NCBI GenBank assembly: GCA_020720625.1
Contig: DYOH01000001.1
Span: 44,654 to 108,653, forward strand
DNA length: 64,000 bases
Source of the DNA: Acetofilamentum sp.
GTDB lineage: Bacteria > Bacteroidota > Bacteroidia > Bacteroidales > DYOH01
Reading direction: 5' to 3'
Part shown: positions 18,090-27,267 of the stretch, piece after piece
Numbering within the stretch: the stretch's first letter is position 1
Layout: every line of letters starts with the position of its first letter
The notes under the pieces: model-generated
Seen by the model: the letters and a program-made list of their open reading frames with translations, nothing else
Database searches by the model: none
What the model was told of the DNA's origin: nothing
Position numbers and translations under genes: made by a program

Positions 18090-19430
18090 ATGAACCACTT
18101 ATTCCTATACAACTTAATTTTCTTAAGTTTTTTAGTTCCAACATTGCATGCACAACATTCGAATTTAATCCCGAATTATAGTTTTGAAACTTTTTCGGTT
18201 TGTCCGCAGGATTACACTCATTGGAACTCCACTTACCGCACCTTAACCGACGATTGGGTATATCCGACCAAAGGAACTCCAGATTATTTTAATCGTTGTA
18301 GTCATGGAATTGCTGGAGTACCAACTAATTTTGCCGGAATAACAGAACCTTTCGAAGGGAATGCTTATGCCGGAGTAATTGCGAGAGGGAGCAGAGCAAA
18401 TTATCGCGAATACATTGCCACTAAATTAAACGAACCATTGGTTAAGGGGGTAAAATATTGCCTCAAGTTTAAATTTAAACTTTCGAATTATTCGCGCTAT
18501 GCTGTGCAGGATATGGGGGCATATATTTCTAAAACCACCTTGCGAACCGAAGATGACGGTAGCTTTGGCATTAAGCCACAAATAACTAATCCGGAGAATA
18601 ATTGGCTCGACAATAAAATTGACTGGGGAACATTTTGTGGTACATTTGTAGCCGAAGGTGGTGAAATACAGCTTATTCTTGGTAATTTTAATTTAGATGA
18701 TTCTACACAAGTGGTTGAAACAGATATCTCTGATGTTCATCCCAAAAGAGTAAAGGATTATGCATATTATTATATTGATAATGTGGAATTAGTTGCCATT
18801 CGCGATTGCTATGTTTGTAGTTGCAGTTTTGATAATTTTGTAGACGCAACAATAGATGCCAAACCTGTGTCTGTTTTTGGTACAAACGATGGCGCCGCTG
18901 ATTTAAATGTTCAAGTTGGAACGCCTCCTTTTAAATATTCCTGGTCGAATGGGGAAAATTCGGAGGATATTTCGGAGCTATATGCAGGCTACTATTTTGT
19001 GGAAGTGGCCGATGCTAATAATTGTAAATACTCTTTTGATATTACAATAGAGCAGCCAGATACGGTATTTGCAGATATAGAAATGGGAATACCCAAAATT
19101 CTTAAGAGTATTTTTTTTGAATTTGACCAGGATGTTTTTATTACATCGTCGTATAAGCAGCTCAACGATTTGGTAAATTATATGAAATACAACTCCAGTA
19201 TTGAGATACAGATTTCGGGACATACCGATGAAAAAGGTAAAACAGGATATAATCAGGAACTTTCTGAAAAAAGAGCATTGGCGGTAGTCGATTATTTGGT
19301 ACACAAGGGAATAGATGAAGAACGATTAAAATATAAAGGTTACGGCGAAAACCGACCAATTGCAGAAAATACCACAGAAACTGGTCGACAGCTAAATAGG
19401 AGAGTCGAATTTGAAATTATTAAAAAATAA
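18090..19430 (+). CDS. OmpA-family outer-membrane protein with SprB-like repeat
   Basis: 446 residues: a signal peptide (about 1-21, ending LHAQ), an N-terminal beta-rich domain (about 25-235) with Cys and aromatic residues (SFETFSVCPQDYTHWN) resembling carbohydrate-binding-like parts of Bacteroidota OmpA proteins, a Cys cluster (CYVCSC, about 234-239), a SprB-type repeat (about 250-325; PPFKYSWSNGENSEDI and YFVEVADANNC), and a C-terminal OmpA domain (about 335-446; GHTDEKGKTGYNQELSEKRA, NRRVEFEI) with intact peptidoglycan-contact residues. It is probably anchored to the cell wall at the outer membrane. It starts 81 nt from the divergent rarA start and overlaps the convergent LRR gene by 11 nt. 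Confidence 0.88.
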   Translation: MNHLFLYNLIFLSFLVPTLHAQHSNLIPNYSFETFSVCPQDYTHWNSTYRTLTDDWVYPTKGTPDYFNRCSHGIAGVPTNFAGITEPFEGNAYAGVIARGSRANYREYIATKLNEPLVKGVKYCLKFKFKLSNYSRYAVQDMGAYISKTTLRTEDDGSFGIKPQITNPENNWLDNKIDWGTFCGTFVAEGGEIQLILGNFNLDDSTQVVETDISDVHPKRVKDYAYYYIDNVELVAIRDCYVCSCSFDNFVDATIDAKPVSVFGTNDGAADLNVQVGTPPFKYSWSNGENSEDISELYAGYYFVEVADANNCKYSFDITIEQPDTVFADIEMGIPKILKSIFFEFDQDVFITSSYKQLNDLVNYMKYNSSIEIQISGHTDEKGKTGYNQELSEKRALAVVDYLVHKGIDEERLKYKGYGENRPIAENTTETGRQLNRRVEFEIIKK

Positions 19431-20661
19431 GTTCGGTATTTGGAAAATCTGATTTAATTTTACCTCTTTTTATCGAGGGGATATTTGTATTTCTTAGATC
19501 TATCGAATATAATTGTTTGCACTTCATTAAAACTCCAAGTGCTTGCTCGTAATTAAGGTTTGGATTAGAATTTAAATTTACAATGAGTAAATTATCGCAA
19601 TTCGCCATTTCGGATGGTAAGGTTTTTATATTGTTTCCATGTAAATCGATTTCCTCTAGTTGTTTCAGATTTCCAATTGCTGCGCTTATTTCGGATATCT
19701 GACAGGCATAAAAGTTTAGCTTTTTTAAGTTTTCTAATTGCCCTATTTCAGAAGAGATTTTGGTTAATTTGGAATTAAAACTTAAATCTAGTTCGCTAAG
19801 TTTTTTGCATTCGTATACTGCCATCGGTATTTCTGCGAAAGAGTTAATGCCTAGTTTTAATACTTTCAGAAACTGTAAATCTTTAATCTCCGGTGGCAGT
19901 GTTGTTAGAGCATTGGAGCGTAAATTTAGATTCTGTAGTAATTCTAATTCCTTGATTAATGGTAATATATGCGATATTTTGTTTTCGCTTAAGTCTAATG
20001 CCTGAATATTTTTTAAGGTGAAAACTGTTTCCGGAACCGAAATCAATTTTTTTCTGGATAGCCTGAGTATAAATACATCATGTGGCATCAGAACTGCCTT
20101 TTCGAGTTCGGTAAACACAGGAGCCAGAATTAATTCTTCATCTGTTAGTAATGGATGTGATGGTTCAATTAAATCATTCTCACTAAAACTTATTCTACAA
20201 TCGGGCAAACTAAATCTTAGCATATCTTGCTGGCTTTTACTTAGTTTATTGCTTCGCAGATTAAGTTTCCGCAGCGATTCCATCTGTACAATATTTTCGG
20301 GGAGCGTATCTAGTTCGTTGTATGGAATATTGAGCACTTGAAGGTTTTTTAAATGTGCAAATTCGTTTGGCAAACGAGTGATAAAATTATCTTCTAAGTG
20401 CAGTTCGCGAAGTTTTGCCAATTCTCCTATTTCTTTTGGAAGTGTACTTAATTCGTTACCTGCCAAATAGATGACTTCCAAATTTGTCAGATTTTTTATT
20501 TCTGAAGGCAATTCGGAGATACCGGAATATCTTAAATTCAATACTTTAACGTCTTTTGGATTAAGCAAAGCACTGTCTAAACTATAATAAACGCCATTTT
20601 GCCCAAATAAGGAATTAGTAGCCAACAAAAAAATCAGCAACGCCAAATTTTTCTTAATCAT
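19420..20661 (-). CDS. secreted leucine-rich-repeat protein
   Basis: 413 residues from the ATG at 20661, which is followed by a clear signal peptide (MIKKNLALLIFLLATNSLFGQ); the longer frame to 20751 would bury it. Two blocks of about 23-residue LRRs (consensus LxxLxxLxLxxNxLxxLPxxI), about 40-150 and 195-400, are separated by a non-repeat segment (about 150-195). The repeat type is the bacterial/plant-like 'LP..i..L..L..L.l..N' class. LRR arrays bind proteins, but nothing points to the partner. The last 11 nt overlap the convergent OmpA-family gene. The final residues (KRGKIKSDFPNTELIF) are a plain end without a type IX sorting signal. Confidence 0.88.
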   Translation of the reverse strand: MIKKNLALLIFLLATNSLFGQNGVYYSLDSALLNPKDVKVLNLRYSGISELPSEIKNLTNLEVIYLAGNELSTLPKEIGELAKLRELHLEDNFITRLPNEFAHLKNLQVLNIPYNELDTLPENIVQMESLRKLNLRSNKLSKSQQDMLRFSLPDCRISFSENDLIEPSHPLLTDEELILAPVFTELEKAVLMPHDVFILRLSRKKLISVPETVFTLKNIQALDLSENKISHILPLIKELELLQNLNLRSNALTTLPPEIKDLQFLKVLKLGINSFAEIPMAVYECKKLSELDLSFNSKLTKISSEIGQLENLKKLNFYACQISEISAAIGNLKQLEEIDLHGNNIKTLPSEMANCDNLLIVNLNSNPNLNYEQALGVLMKCKQLYSIDLRNTNIPSIKRGKIKSDFPNTELIF

Positions 20662-21487
20662 AAATAGTACCGTTTTAGATAAGCTAATATACAAAATATT
20701 CCAGCAAAAATTGTGCAAATAGCAAAATAGATTTTTTTGCTTGGTGAGCACATTTCAATTCGAATTTTTGCAAAAGGGGAGACTAAATAATCGCAATTAT
20801 TTTTTGTATTCAAGGTAAAAATAGCCATGAGTTATGGTTTGCAGGCTACTGAAAAGCGGCTATAACCAAAAGTTATCAGAGCAAAAATAGCTTGATATAC
20901 GTATTTATCTGATAAAAATGATACTTAAATAACAGATAAAGCTTGCAAATAAGGTGAATTTTGTATATCAATTTTACGTCGATTTGTTAATTATGCCAGA
21001 AGCGCCTGTACTTAACCGATGCCAATGTAGTATAAAGCGCGTGCGTTCTACAAGTGTATATTATGTTAAGTGGAATGAGTAGTAGTATATGTAAAGTCCT
21101 GTATTCTAGTTATTTATATTGCTGTTTATACTCTCTAATTGCATAAGGAATTTTCACAAAAAAAATGATGTTGTAACGTGGATGCAATGGGGAAGTATAT
21201 GGTGTTTTGGATAAATATTATCTTTATATTACTGATTAACAGATATTTAGGCATATTGCTGTTATTCCAAATAAAAAAAGTAACAAAAAAATTTTATAAG
21301 GTTTGTTTACATTGGCTGTATTTCATTTTTTTTTAATAGAAAATTTATCTGTTTCACAAGCTTTACTTTTTTAGTAAAGTTACATATTGTATTTTATAAA
21401 AACAGACGAAATTTCTTTTGCGATACAATCTAATTGAAAAAAAATGCACAAAAAAATCACAGTTTACAATTGTTATTTACAATATTA

Positions 21488-21535
21488 TATACAATTGTAT
21501 ACAAAAAACAGGTCGAAATTATACTGATGTATACA
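21488..21535 (+). repeat. compound inverted element, left copy
   Basis: In order: a TATACAATTGTATA palindrome (21488-21501) overlapping TTGTATACAA (21495-21504), then AACAGGTCG (21507-21515), then TGTATACA (21528-21535). The same parts, in the same order and with nearly the same spacing, occur on the other strand at 22116-22157. Confidence 0.7.
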
Positions 21536-22115
21536 ATTTTGACTAAAAACTTTTTTGTATCGTGATGTATATTTGTAAAATTAGCGGATAGCGTATTTCT
21601 CATATAATGAGCGTATTATATTACTTTAAGTTTATCTTTACATTAGATAATGCAAAATACAACAATACTTGTGTAATGCTAATCTGAAAATCGAGGACGG
21701 AATATATAAATAATAGTTTTTAAGTGTATTAAATAGCATAATGCATATTTTATACCAAAGTAGTAGATATTCTAACGTAATTAGCTTTATAAATCTAGTA
21801 ATATCAAGCTTAATTATTCTATTATGTTGAATTATAGTTAAATAAATGTGAAAGAATATGCGGCTTTTTAATTAGTTTTCATAAGATTGATGGCAACTAT
21901 ATAGAAATAGATGGAATAAACTGCTCCATTATTCTAAAAATTCAGTCAATATTTACTACAATTATTAAATGGGATAGGATTGTACAAATTTTTGCCTTAA
22001 AATCGCTCTATAGACGTGCTGCAAACAGTATATCGCTATATAATTATACCCTACTTAGGAAATAACAGTTCGAAATTTTTTATAGCCATTTTAGAATTTA
22101 TCAGAAAATTACTTA

Positions 22116-22157
22116 TGTATACAAAATTAAACTCCGACCTGTTACAATTGTATACAA
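22116..22157 (-). repeat. compound inverted element, right copy
   Basis: Reverse-complement copy of the element at 21488-21535: TTGTATACAA (22148-22157), AACAGGTCG (complement of 22135-22143) and TGTATACA (22116-22123), spaced 4 and 11 nt against 2 and 12 nt in the left copy. It ends about 90 nt before the XRE-type regulator start, with a further TGTAAACA at 22159. Confidence 0.7.
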
Positions 22158-22212
22158 ATGTAAACACCTAGGTTAAACAAAATTTGTAAAAAAAAATTAC
22201 ATTCGGATACAA

Positions 22213-22239
22213 TTGTAAACAAAATATTCATTACATTTG
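22213..22239 (+). promoter_or_regulatory. operator-like TTGTAAACAA and TACATTTG -7 box before the XRE gene
   Basis: TTGTAAACAA (22213-22222) lies directly upstream of TACATTTG (22232-22239), a perfect TAnnTTTG. The box ends 5 nt before the ATG at 22245, so transcription would begin at or beside the start codon. A proper -33 TTTG at 19 nt is missing; the operator-like site covers the place where it should be. Confidence 0.45.
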
Positions 22240-22244
22240 TGAAT

Positions 22245-22769
22245 ATGATTCAGGATGTAAACAAGCGGGTTGTCGAAATTCAGGACAGATATCAGCTTAC
22301 CAGTGCGCAATTCGCTGCCAGGCTTGGTATTCAGCGTGCTCGACTTTCGCATTTATCTAACGCCCGTAACAATGTTAGTTTGGATTTCCTGCTCACTGTA
22401 CTTACTAAATTTCCTGATGTAAATGCCGAATGGCTCATGCGTGGAAAAGGGTCTATGATTAGAGATACCAACGAAGGTAAATTTGAAAAAACCGCACCAA
22501 AAATCCAGGAGCCTGATCGTAAACCTGAAAAATCGGAGCCTGTAGAAAAGACCCTAATTAATGAAGATAAAAACCCCCAAGTTAATAAACTTGATCAGAG
22601 TATAAACCAAAATAACCGCAATCAAAACCCTGAGCATAGCGAAGCATCCAATGTAATAAATTCGCAGATGGTTAATAATTTTTTTACTCCCCAAACTAAT
22701 GGAAAACGAATAATTAACGTTGTATTAGTATTTTCGGATAATACTTTTAGACCATTAAATCTCGAATAA
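22245..22769 (+). CDS. XRE-type helix-turn-helix regulator
   Basis: 174 residues from the ATG at 22245 (an in-frame GTG two codons upstream is possible). The N-terminal HTH (about 10-65: LTSAQFAARLGIQRARLSHL..ARNNVSLDFLLTVLTKFPDVNAEWLMRGKG) is of the lambda-repressor/XRE kind, as in many small Bacteroidota regulators. It is followed by a Glu/Pro/Lys and then Asn/Gln-rich linker (about 75-140), probably disordered, and a short conserved end (KRIINVVLVFSDNTFRPL). The gene sits beside the cluster of TGTWWACA palindromes, so autoregulation is likely. The next gene is pyrD, 33 nt downstream. Confidence 0.87.
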   Translation: MIQDVNKRVVEIQDRYQLTSAQFAARLGIQRARLSHLSNARNNVSLDFLLTVLTKFPDVNAEWLMRGKGSMIRDTNEGKFEKTAPKIQEPDRKPEKSEPVEKTLINEDKNPQVNKLDQSINQNNRNQNPEHSEASNVINSQMVNNFFTPQTNGKRIINVVLVFSDNTFRPLNLE

Positions 22770-22773
22770 TTTC

Positions 22774-22781
22774 TATATTTG
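22774..22781 (+). promoter_or_regulatory. possible -7 element for pyrD
   Basis: TATATTTG, a perfect TAnnTTTG, lies between the XRE gene and pyrD, 22 nt before the pyrD ATG at 22803. No TTTG is found at the -33 place, so read-through from the XRE gene is as likely. Confidence 0.35.
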
Positions 22782-22802
22782 CTGTTTCTCAAAAATAGCC
22801 TT

Positions 22803-23843
22803 ATGTATAGATATTTTATCAGACCTATTTTATTCAAATTTCATCCTGAGTTTATTCATGATGTTGTAATTTTCGGATTTCGGTATTTATCGAATTTTCG
22901 CTTTATACTTACCATTCTTCGTCGATTTAATAAATTTGATAATAGATTATCCAAAGACATTTGGAATATTCGCTTTCAACATCCGGTGGGATTGGCAGCC
23001 GGACTTGACAAGAATGCAGAAGCCTTTGAGATGTTTGGCGCATTAGGCTTTAGTTTTGTTGAGATAGGCACCATCACGCCTAAATCTCAACCCGGCAATC
23101 CTAAACCTCGTCTTTTTAGGCTTCCCAAGGATAAGGCCCTTATAAACAGGATGGGATTTAACAATCTGGGTGTTGATTTTGCAATAGCAAAACTTAAAAA
23201 GCGCTCGAAAAATGTAATTATTGGTGGAAATATCGGTAAAAACAAGCTCACTCCTAATTCCGATGCTGTAAACGATTACTTGCTTGCTTTTAGAAAGCTG
23301 GCACCTTATGTAGATTATGTGGCAATAAATATATCGTCGCCAAATACCCCCGGATTACGTGATTTACAGCATAAAGACGAGCTGTATGAACTTTTATCTG
23401 CAATTAGTAAAGAGAAGGAGCTTCAATCGCTAAGTGTTCCTCTACTGGTAAAATTGGCCCCCGATTTGTCAATCGTTCAACTCGATGATGCACTTGATAT
23501 AATCCAGAAATGTAAGATGGATGGAGTGATAATTAGCAACACTACAATTTCGCGCGAAAACATTCCGCATTATGATATGGAGACTGTTAACCAAATTGGT
23601 GCAGGCGGTTTAAGCGGTGAGCCAGTTCGCGAAAAATCGACCATTATGATACGACAGGTATATGAAAAAACCAATGGTAGATTGCCCATTATAGGTGTAG
23701 GCGGAATTATGAATCCCCACGATGCTGTAGAGAAATTAGAAGCAGGCGCTAGTCTTGTGCAACTATATACCGGTTTCATATACGAAGGCCCACAACTAAT
23801 TAAAGCTATTAATCGATTATTATTATCTCGCTTTTCAAAATGA
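22803..23843 (+). CDS. pyrD: quinone-dependent dihydroorotate dehydrogenase (class 2)
   Basis: 346 residues from the ATG at 22803; a TTG at 22779 would add eight residues. PyrD oxidises dihydroorotate to orotate in pyrimidine synthesis at the inner membrane. The N-terminal amphipathic helix (MYRYFIRPILFKFHPEFIHD) marks class 2. The FMN-binding barrel motifs are clear: PVGLAAGLDKNAEA, NRMGFNNLG, NISSPNTPGL with the catalytic Ser, VKLAPDLS, SNTT, GAGGLSGEP and the phosphate-binding GVGGI. The last 4 nt overlap the following phosphoesterase gene. Confidence 0.97.
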   Translation: MYRYFIRPILFKFHPEFIHDVVIFGFRYLSNFRFILTILRRFNKFDNRLSKDIWNIRFQHPVGLAAGLDKNAEAFEMFGALGFSFVEIGTITPKSQPGNPKPRLFRLPKDKALINRMGFNNLGVDFAIAKLKKRSKNVIIGGNIGKNKLTPNSDAVNDYLLAFRKLAPYVDYVAINISSPNTPGLRDLQHKDELYELLSAISKEKELQSLSVPLLVKLAPDLSIVQLDDALDIIQKCKMDGVIISNTTISRENIPHYDMETVNQIGAGGLSGEPVREKSTIMIRQVYEKTNGRLPIIGVGGIMNPHDAVEKLEAGASLVQLYTGFIYEGPQLIKAINRLLLSRFSK

Positions 23844-25111
23844 AAAAATCTTTTGTTATGCTTATGATTATTGTAGTAACCTTATTGGTATTGATTATAG
23901 ATATATCGTTGTATTTTAAATATTTGCAGTTGTTCGAGAAATTTAAAGCTTTAAATGCAGGATTTTTTCGTTACCTGTATTGGATTGTTCCTGCAGGCTT
24001 TCTTATTTTTATGTATATTATGTTAAGCAATCCGGATATTTTAAAACAAGCAAATAGTAAAATATATTGGATAAGTGGTAGTTTTATTATTTTGTATGTT
24101 CCAAAGATAATTGCATTGTTTATTGTTTTGCCCGAATACATTTTAAACCTGATAGGCTATTTTATGCGCGAAAATTCCACAAAGCCGGCAGTAGTAAGTG
24201 TAGGTAATACACTTAATCGTATGCAATTTTTATCACAGCTCGGATTTCTATCTGCAGGCATACTTTTTGGTTCCTTACTTTGGGGTGCTCTGGTGGGTAA
24301 AACCAGTTATACTATAAACAGGATAAAGCTAAAATACCGCAATTTGCCTAAAAAGTTTAATGGGTTTAAGATTGTTCAAATAAGTGATTTTCATCTGGGA
24401 AGTTGGTTGCATACCCAAAATTCGATCGATTTTTTTACCGGGGTTGTGGCCGAAATTAATGCTTTAAAGCCTGATATTATTGTATTTACAGGCGATTTAG
24501 TTAATAATAGAGCAGATGAAGCCACCGTTTGGGTAGATTATTTAAATAAGCTTGAAGCTAAGGATGGCAAATATTCGGTATTAGGCAATCACGATTATGG
24601 AAAGTATGCCCGATGGAATACCGAGGAAGAATACAATGCTAATATGCAATTAATGTATGATACCCACAAGAAATTGGGATTCAAGCTTTTAAATAACGCT
24701 AATGAAAGCATTACCAAAGATAATGAAACGATACACATCATAGGTGTGGAGAATTGGGGAAACCCGCCATTTCCGCAATATGGCGACTATTATAAAGCCA
24801 TTTCAGCCATTTCGGCCAACGAATTTCATATTTTGTTATCTCACGATCCATCGCACTGGGATTCCGAAATCAGGCATTTGAACAGTGCTGCCATGCTTAC
24901 GCTTAGCGGTCATACCCACGGAATGCAGTTTGCTCTAAATTTTAATGGAAAAAGCTGGAGCCCGGTTCAGTGGAAGTATAAATTTTGGAGAGGTTTATAT
25001 TCCGAATCTGAGAAAAATTTGTACGTTAATATTGGTTTAGGCAACATTGCTTACCCTGGTAGAGTGGGAGCGCCACCTGAAATTACTTATATTGAATTGG
25101 AAACTATGTAA
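23840..25111 (+). CDS. membrane-anchored metallophosphoesterase (YkuE/YaeI-like)
   Basis: 423 residues. Four hydrophobic segments in the first 165 residues (about 5-27, 43-62, 75-100, 130-150) are followed by a calcineurin-like phosphoesterase (about 175-423). The metal-binding set is complete: QISDFHLGSW, VFTGDLVNN, GNHDYGK and SGHTHGMQ, with an intermediate His in LLSHDPSHW. Related proteins hydrolyse UDP-diacylglucosamine-like or other phosphoester substrates at the membrane; the substrate is unknown here. It overlaps pyrD by 4 nt (ATGA), so the two are coupled. Confidence 0.9.
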   Translation: MKKSFVMLMIIVVTLLVLIIDISLYFKYLQLFEKFKALNAGFFRYLYWIVPAGFLIFMYIMLSNPDILKQANSKIYWISGSFIILYVPKIIALFIVLPEYILNLIGYFMRENSTKPAVVSVGNTLNRMQFLSQLGFLSAGILFGSLLWGALVGKTSYTINRIKLKYRNLPKKFNGFKIVQISDFHLGSWLHTQNSIDFFTGVVAEINALKPDIIVFTGDLVNNRADEATVWVDYLNKLEAKDGKYSVLGNHDYGKYARWNTEEEYNANMQLMYDTHKKLGFKLLNNANESITKDNETIHIIGVENWGNPPFPQYGDYYKAISAISANEFHILLSHDPSHWDSEIRHLNSAAMLTLSGHTHGMQFALNFNGKSWSPVQWKYKFWRGLYSESEKNLYVNIGLGNIAYPGRVGAPPEITYIELETM

Positions 25112-25118
25112 GAAAATT

Positions 25119-27257
25119 TTATTCAGACTTTGATTCGGGTTTTAGTGCAAGAAACAATATTTTGCTAATTTTATTTTCCTGATTGAAAACTGGCTGAACT
25201 GTAGCAATAAGGTAGTGTCGCTCTTTTTGATGTCTAAAATATCCTTCAAGCGAAAAACCAGTTTTTAATTTTAGGAGATTTCTCCATTTAATAGCCATCA
25301 TCTCTTCTAATTCCCTGCTTAAATATGAACTTAATTCCGAATCAGTTATATCTATAAAACTAATACTAAAAGTTTTCAGAAATAGAGGGTTGGCGTAAAT
25401 AATTCGTCCTCTGGTATCTATTTCCAAACGCATGGCTCCATTATTTATGGCCATATCAAGCATTTTCATTTGCGATTCTTTTCTCGAAATTTCTTCTTGC
25501 GTAGCACTAAGTTCCTCGAGGTTCTGTCGAAGCTCTTCTTCTTGGGTTGCAAGCGTTTCGTGCTGCATTTTGGATCTCTCAAGCAAATTCTTCATTTCGA
25601 GTTGATTTCGGTGTGTTGATAGCACCGAAGCCAAATTCTCTGCAATTCTTTTCAGATAGGTTTGATGGTGCTCCTCAAATGGATAAAAAGAAGCTAATTC
25701 AATGGCACCCTCAATTCTCGAACCTAATAGCAGCGGTTGTATATAGAGATATTTAGGCGTGGTTTCTCCAATACCTGAGGTAATAAGCAAATAATTTTCG
25801 GGGATATTGTTTATGTAAACCGGATTTTTTTCATGGATTACATTTCCTAATACCCCTGTTCCTGCTTTAATAATTTTTGCAGTTTGGCGTTCAATATTGT
25901 AGGCATAAGAAGCTCCTAATTCCAGATACTGGCCTTGGTGGTCTTCTTTTATCACAAACAAGCCGCCCTGATTGGCATTAAGCGAATGTATTAATTGTTT
26001 TAATACTTCCATGTACAGATTTTTTTCTCCACCAACGTCAGATTTTCGAAGTATTTCGTTGAATTCGGCTAGGCTTTCATTTACCCAATTAACTTTTTGT
26101 TCCTGCGTTTTTCGAATTTCTGTCTCCTTCAATAGGTTTTGTAAGTTATCTTGCATCAATAAAAGTGCTTGCGAAAATTTGTCGTTTTTTCCTTTATATT
26201 CAAAATTAAGCTTGCTTTGACCAATATTTTTTACAAATTCAAGTAAATCATTTTGTTGCGCGTTTATTTCTACGATATATTGCTGTATTGCGCTAATTTC
26301 TTTAACTACCGAATTTTCTTTAAAATTAAACTCTTTATTGTTTTTTAATGATTTAAGATAATTCAAAGTGATAGTTATTCCCTCGCGGATATGGCGGGTA
26401 CCAATAAACATAAACATCAGTATCCAAATGACTAATATGATAAAAAATGCGATGAACAAGAAGGTGTAAGTTTTAATTTTGCTTTCGAATTCTTCTGATT
26501 TGCTCAAATAATATGAATCTAATTTCAATTTAATTTCAAAAAGCTTGTCGTAGAGTTTAAATTTTTGTTCCTTAAGTTTTGGTTCGAATAACTCTGCCAA
26601 TGCGCCGCTTTCTAATGCATTAAAGAAATGATTCTGTATAATTGTTTGCTGAATATAAGTGGTATCGTAATAAACAGAGTCATTGAGCACCATAGTATCA
26701 ATTTTTAGAGAATCAATGCTAAACCGAAATGTAACGGCTTTGTCGACAATGCTATCTAAAATTGATTCCTGCTCAAATAAAATGATATTATTCTCAGCAT
26801 TAATTTGTTCTTTAAGCAGATAATAAGCATCAAAATAAAGAGATAACAAAGCAGAAGGAAGTTCTACCAACTCTATTTCGTCTTTCATTTTTTTTGGCAA
26901 TAACCGGGTATAGGGCATCTGATGCTCTATTAAAAAATAGTTTACATAGTAATTGTCCCAGTGAAAGGCATAATTTTTTTGAAATGAGCTTGTTAGTTCG
27001 TAATAATAGTTTAGTACCCTATCTTCTTTAAATAATAAATAATTGGCGCTTATATTGGTAAAATTATGCGACAAAATATTTAGGTCGTAAACTAACTCGT
27101 TGGCTTTAAGAATATTATTATTAAGTTTTGTGTAACTTTTATTGTATGAGTTAATTTTGATTACAGAAAAAATCAAAATAAGTACAAAGAGAAAAACACT
27201 AATGGCCGATGCATAAGATAGTTTTATGATTGATATTTTATAAGAAGGAAATTTCAT
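25119..27257 (-). CDS. membrane receptor with GAF and PAS domains, no output domain
   Basis: 712 residues. TM1 (about 14-33) and TM2 (about 263-287) enclose an all-helical periplasmic domain of about 230 residues. A HAMP-like helical part is followed by a GAF domain (about 415-555; LGASYAYNIERQ, GTGVLGNVIHEKNPVYI), a coiled coil (about 555-600) and a C-terminal PAS-like domain (about 600-705; DTRGRIIYANPLF). No histidine kinase, cyclase, methyl-accepting or DNA-binding domain is present, so it must signal through a partner. It is 10 nt downstream of a second receptor of the same plan on the same strand. Confidence 0.86.
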   Translation of the reverse strand: MKFPSYKISIIKLSYASAISVFLFVLILIFSVIKINSYNKSYTKLNNNILKANELVYDLNILSHNFTNISANYLLFKEDRVLNYYYELTSSFQKNYAFHWDNYYVNYFLIEHQMPYTRLLPKKMKDEIELVELPSALLSLYFDAYYLLKEQINAENNIILFEQESILDSIVDKAVTFRFSIDSLKIDTMVLNDSVYYDTTYIQQTIIQNHFFNALESGALAELFEPKLKEQKFKLYDKLFEIKLKLDSYYLSKSEEFESKIKTYTFLFIAFFIILVIWILMFMFIGTRHIREGITITLNYLKSLKNNKEFNFKENSVVKEISAIQQYIVEINAQQNDLLEFVKNIGQSKLNFEYKGKNDKFSQALLLMQDNLQNLLKETEIRKTQEQKVNWVNESLAEFNEILRKSDVGGEKNLYMEVLKQLIHSLNANQGGLFVIKEDHQGQYLELGASYAYNIERQTAKIIKAGTGVLGNVIHEKNPVYINNIPENYLLITSGIGETTPKYLYIQPLLLGSRIEGAIELASFYPFEEHHQTYLKRIAENLASVLSTHRNQLEMKNLLERSKMQHETLATQEEELRQNLEELSATQEEISRKESQMKMLDMAINNGAMRLEIDTRGRIIYANPLFLKTFSISFIDITDSELSSYLSRELEEMMAIKWRNLLKLKTGFSLEGYFRHQKERHYLIATVQPVFNQENKISKILFLALKPESKSE

Positions 27258-27267
27258 ACAATAGTAA

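Larger units (their letters stand above)
20662..22244. other. 1.58-kb gene-free AT-rich region with many TGTWWACA sites
   Basis: No ORF with family character or codon structure is present here on either strand, and I see no tRNA, rRNA or recognised ncRNA. The right two thirds carries TGTATACA, TGTAAACA or TGTTTACA octamers at 21304, 21528, 22116, 22159 and within palindromes at 21495, 22148 and 22213. Small inverted repeats are seen at 20873/20908 (TTATCAGA / TCTGATAA), 20905/20933 (TTTATCTG / CAGATAAA) and 21361-21379 (CTTTACT / AGTAAAG with a T5 loop). A decayed gene, an sRNA locus or a large control region are all possible. Confidence 0.6.

Noticed and set aside
18009-18098. Longer N-terminus of RarA
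   Set aside because: It would overlap the divergent OmpA-family gene and add a tail not found in the family.
21488-22157. Firm call of a MITE or insertion sequence
   Set aside because: The inverted elements are imperfect, no target-site duplication is visible and no second copy can be seen in the window; kept as a hypothesis only.
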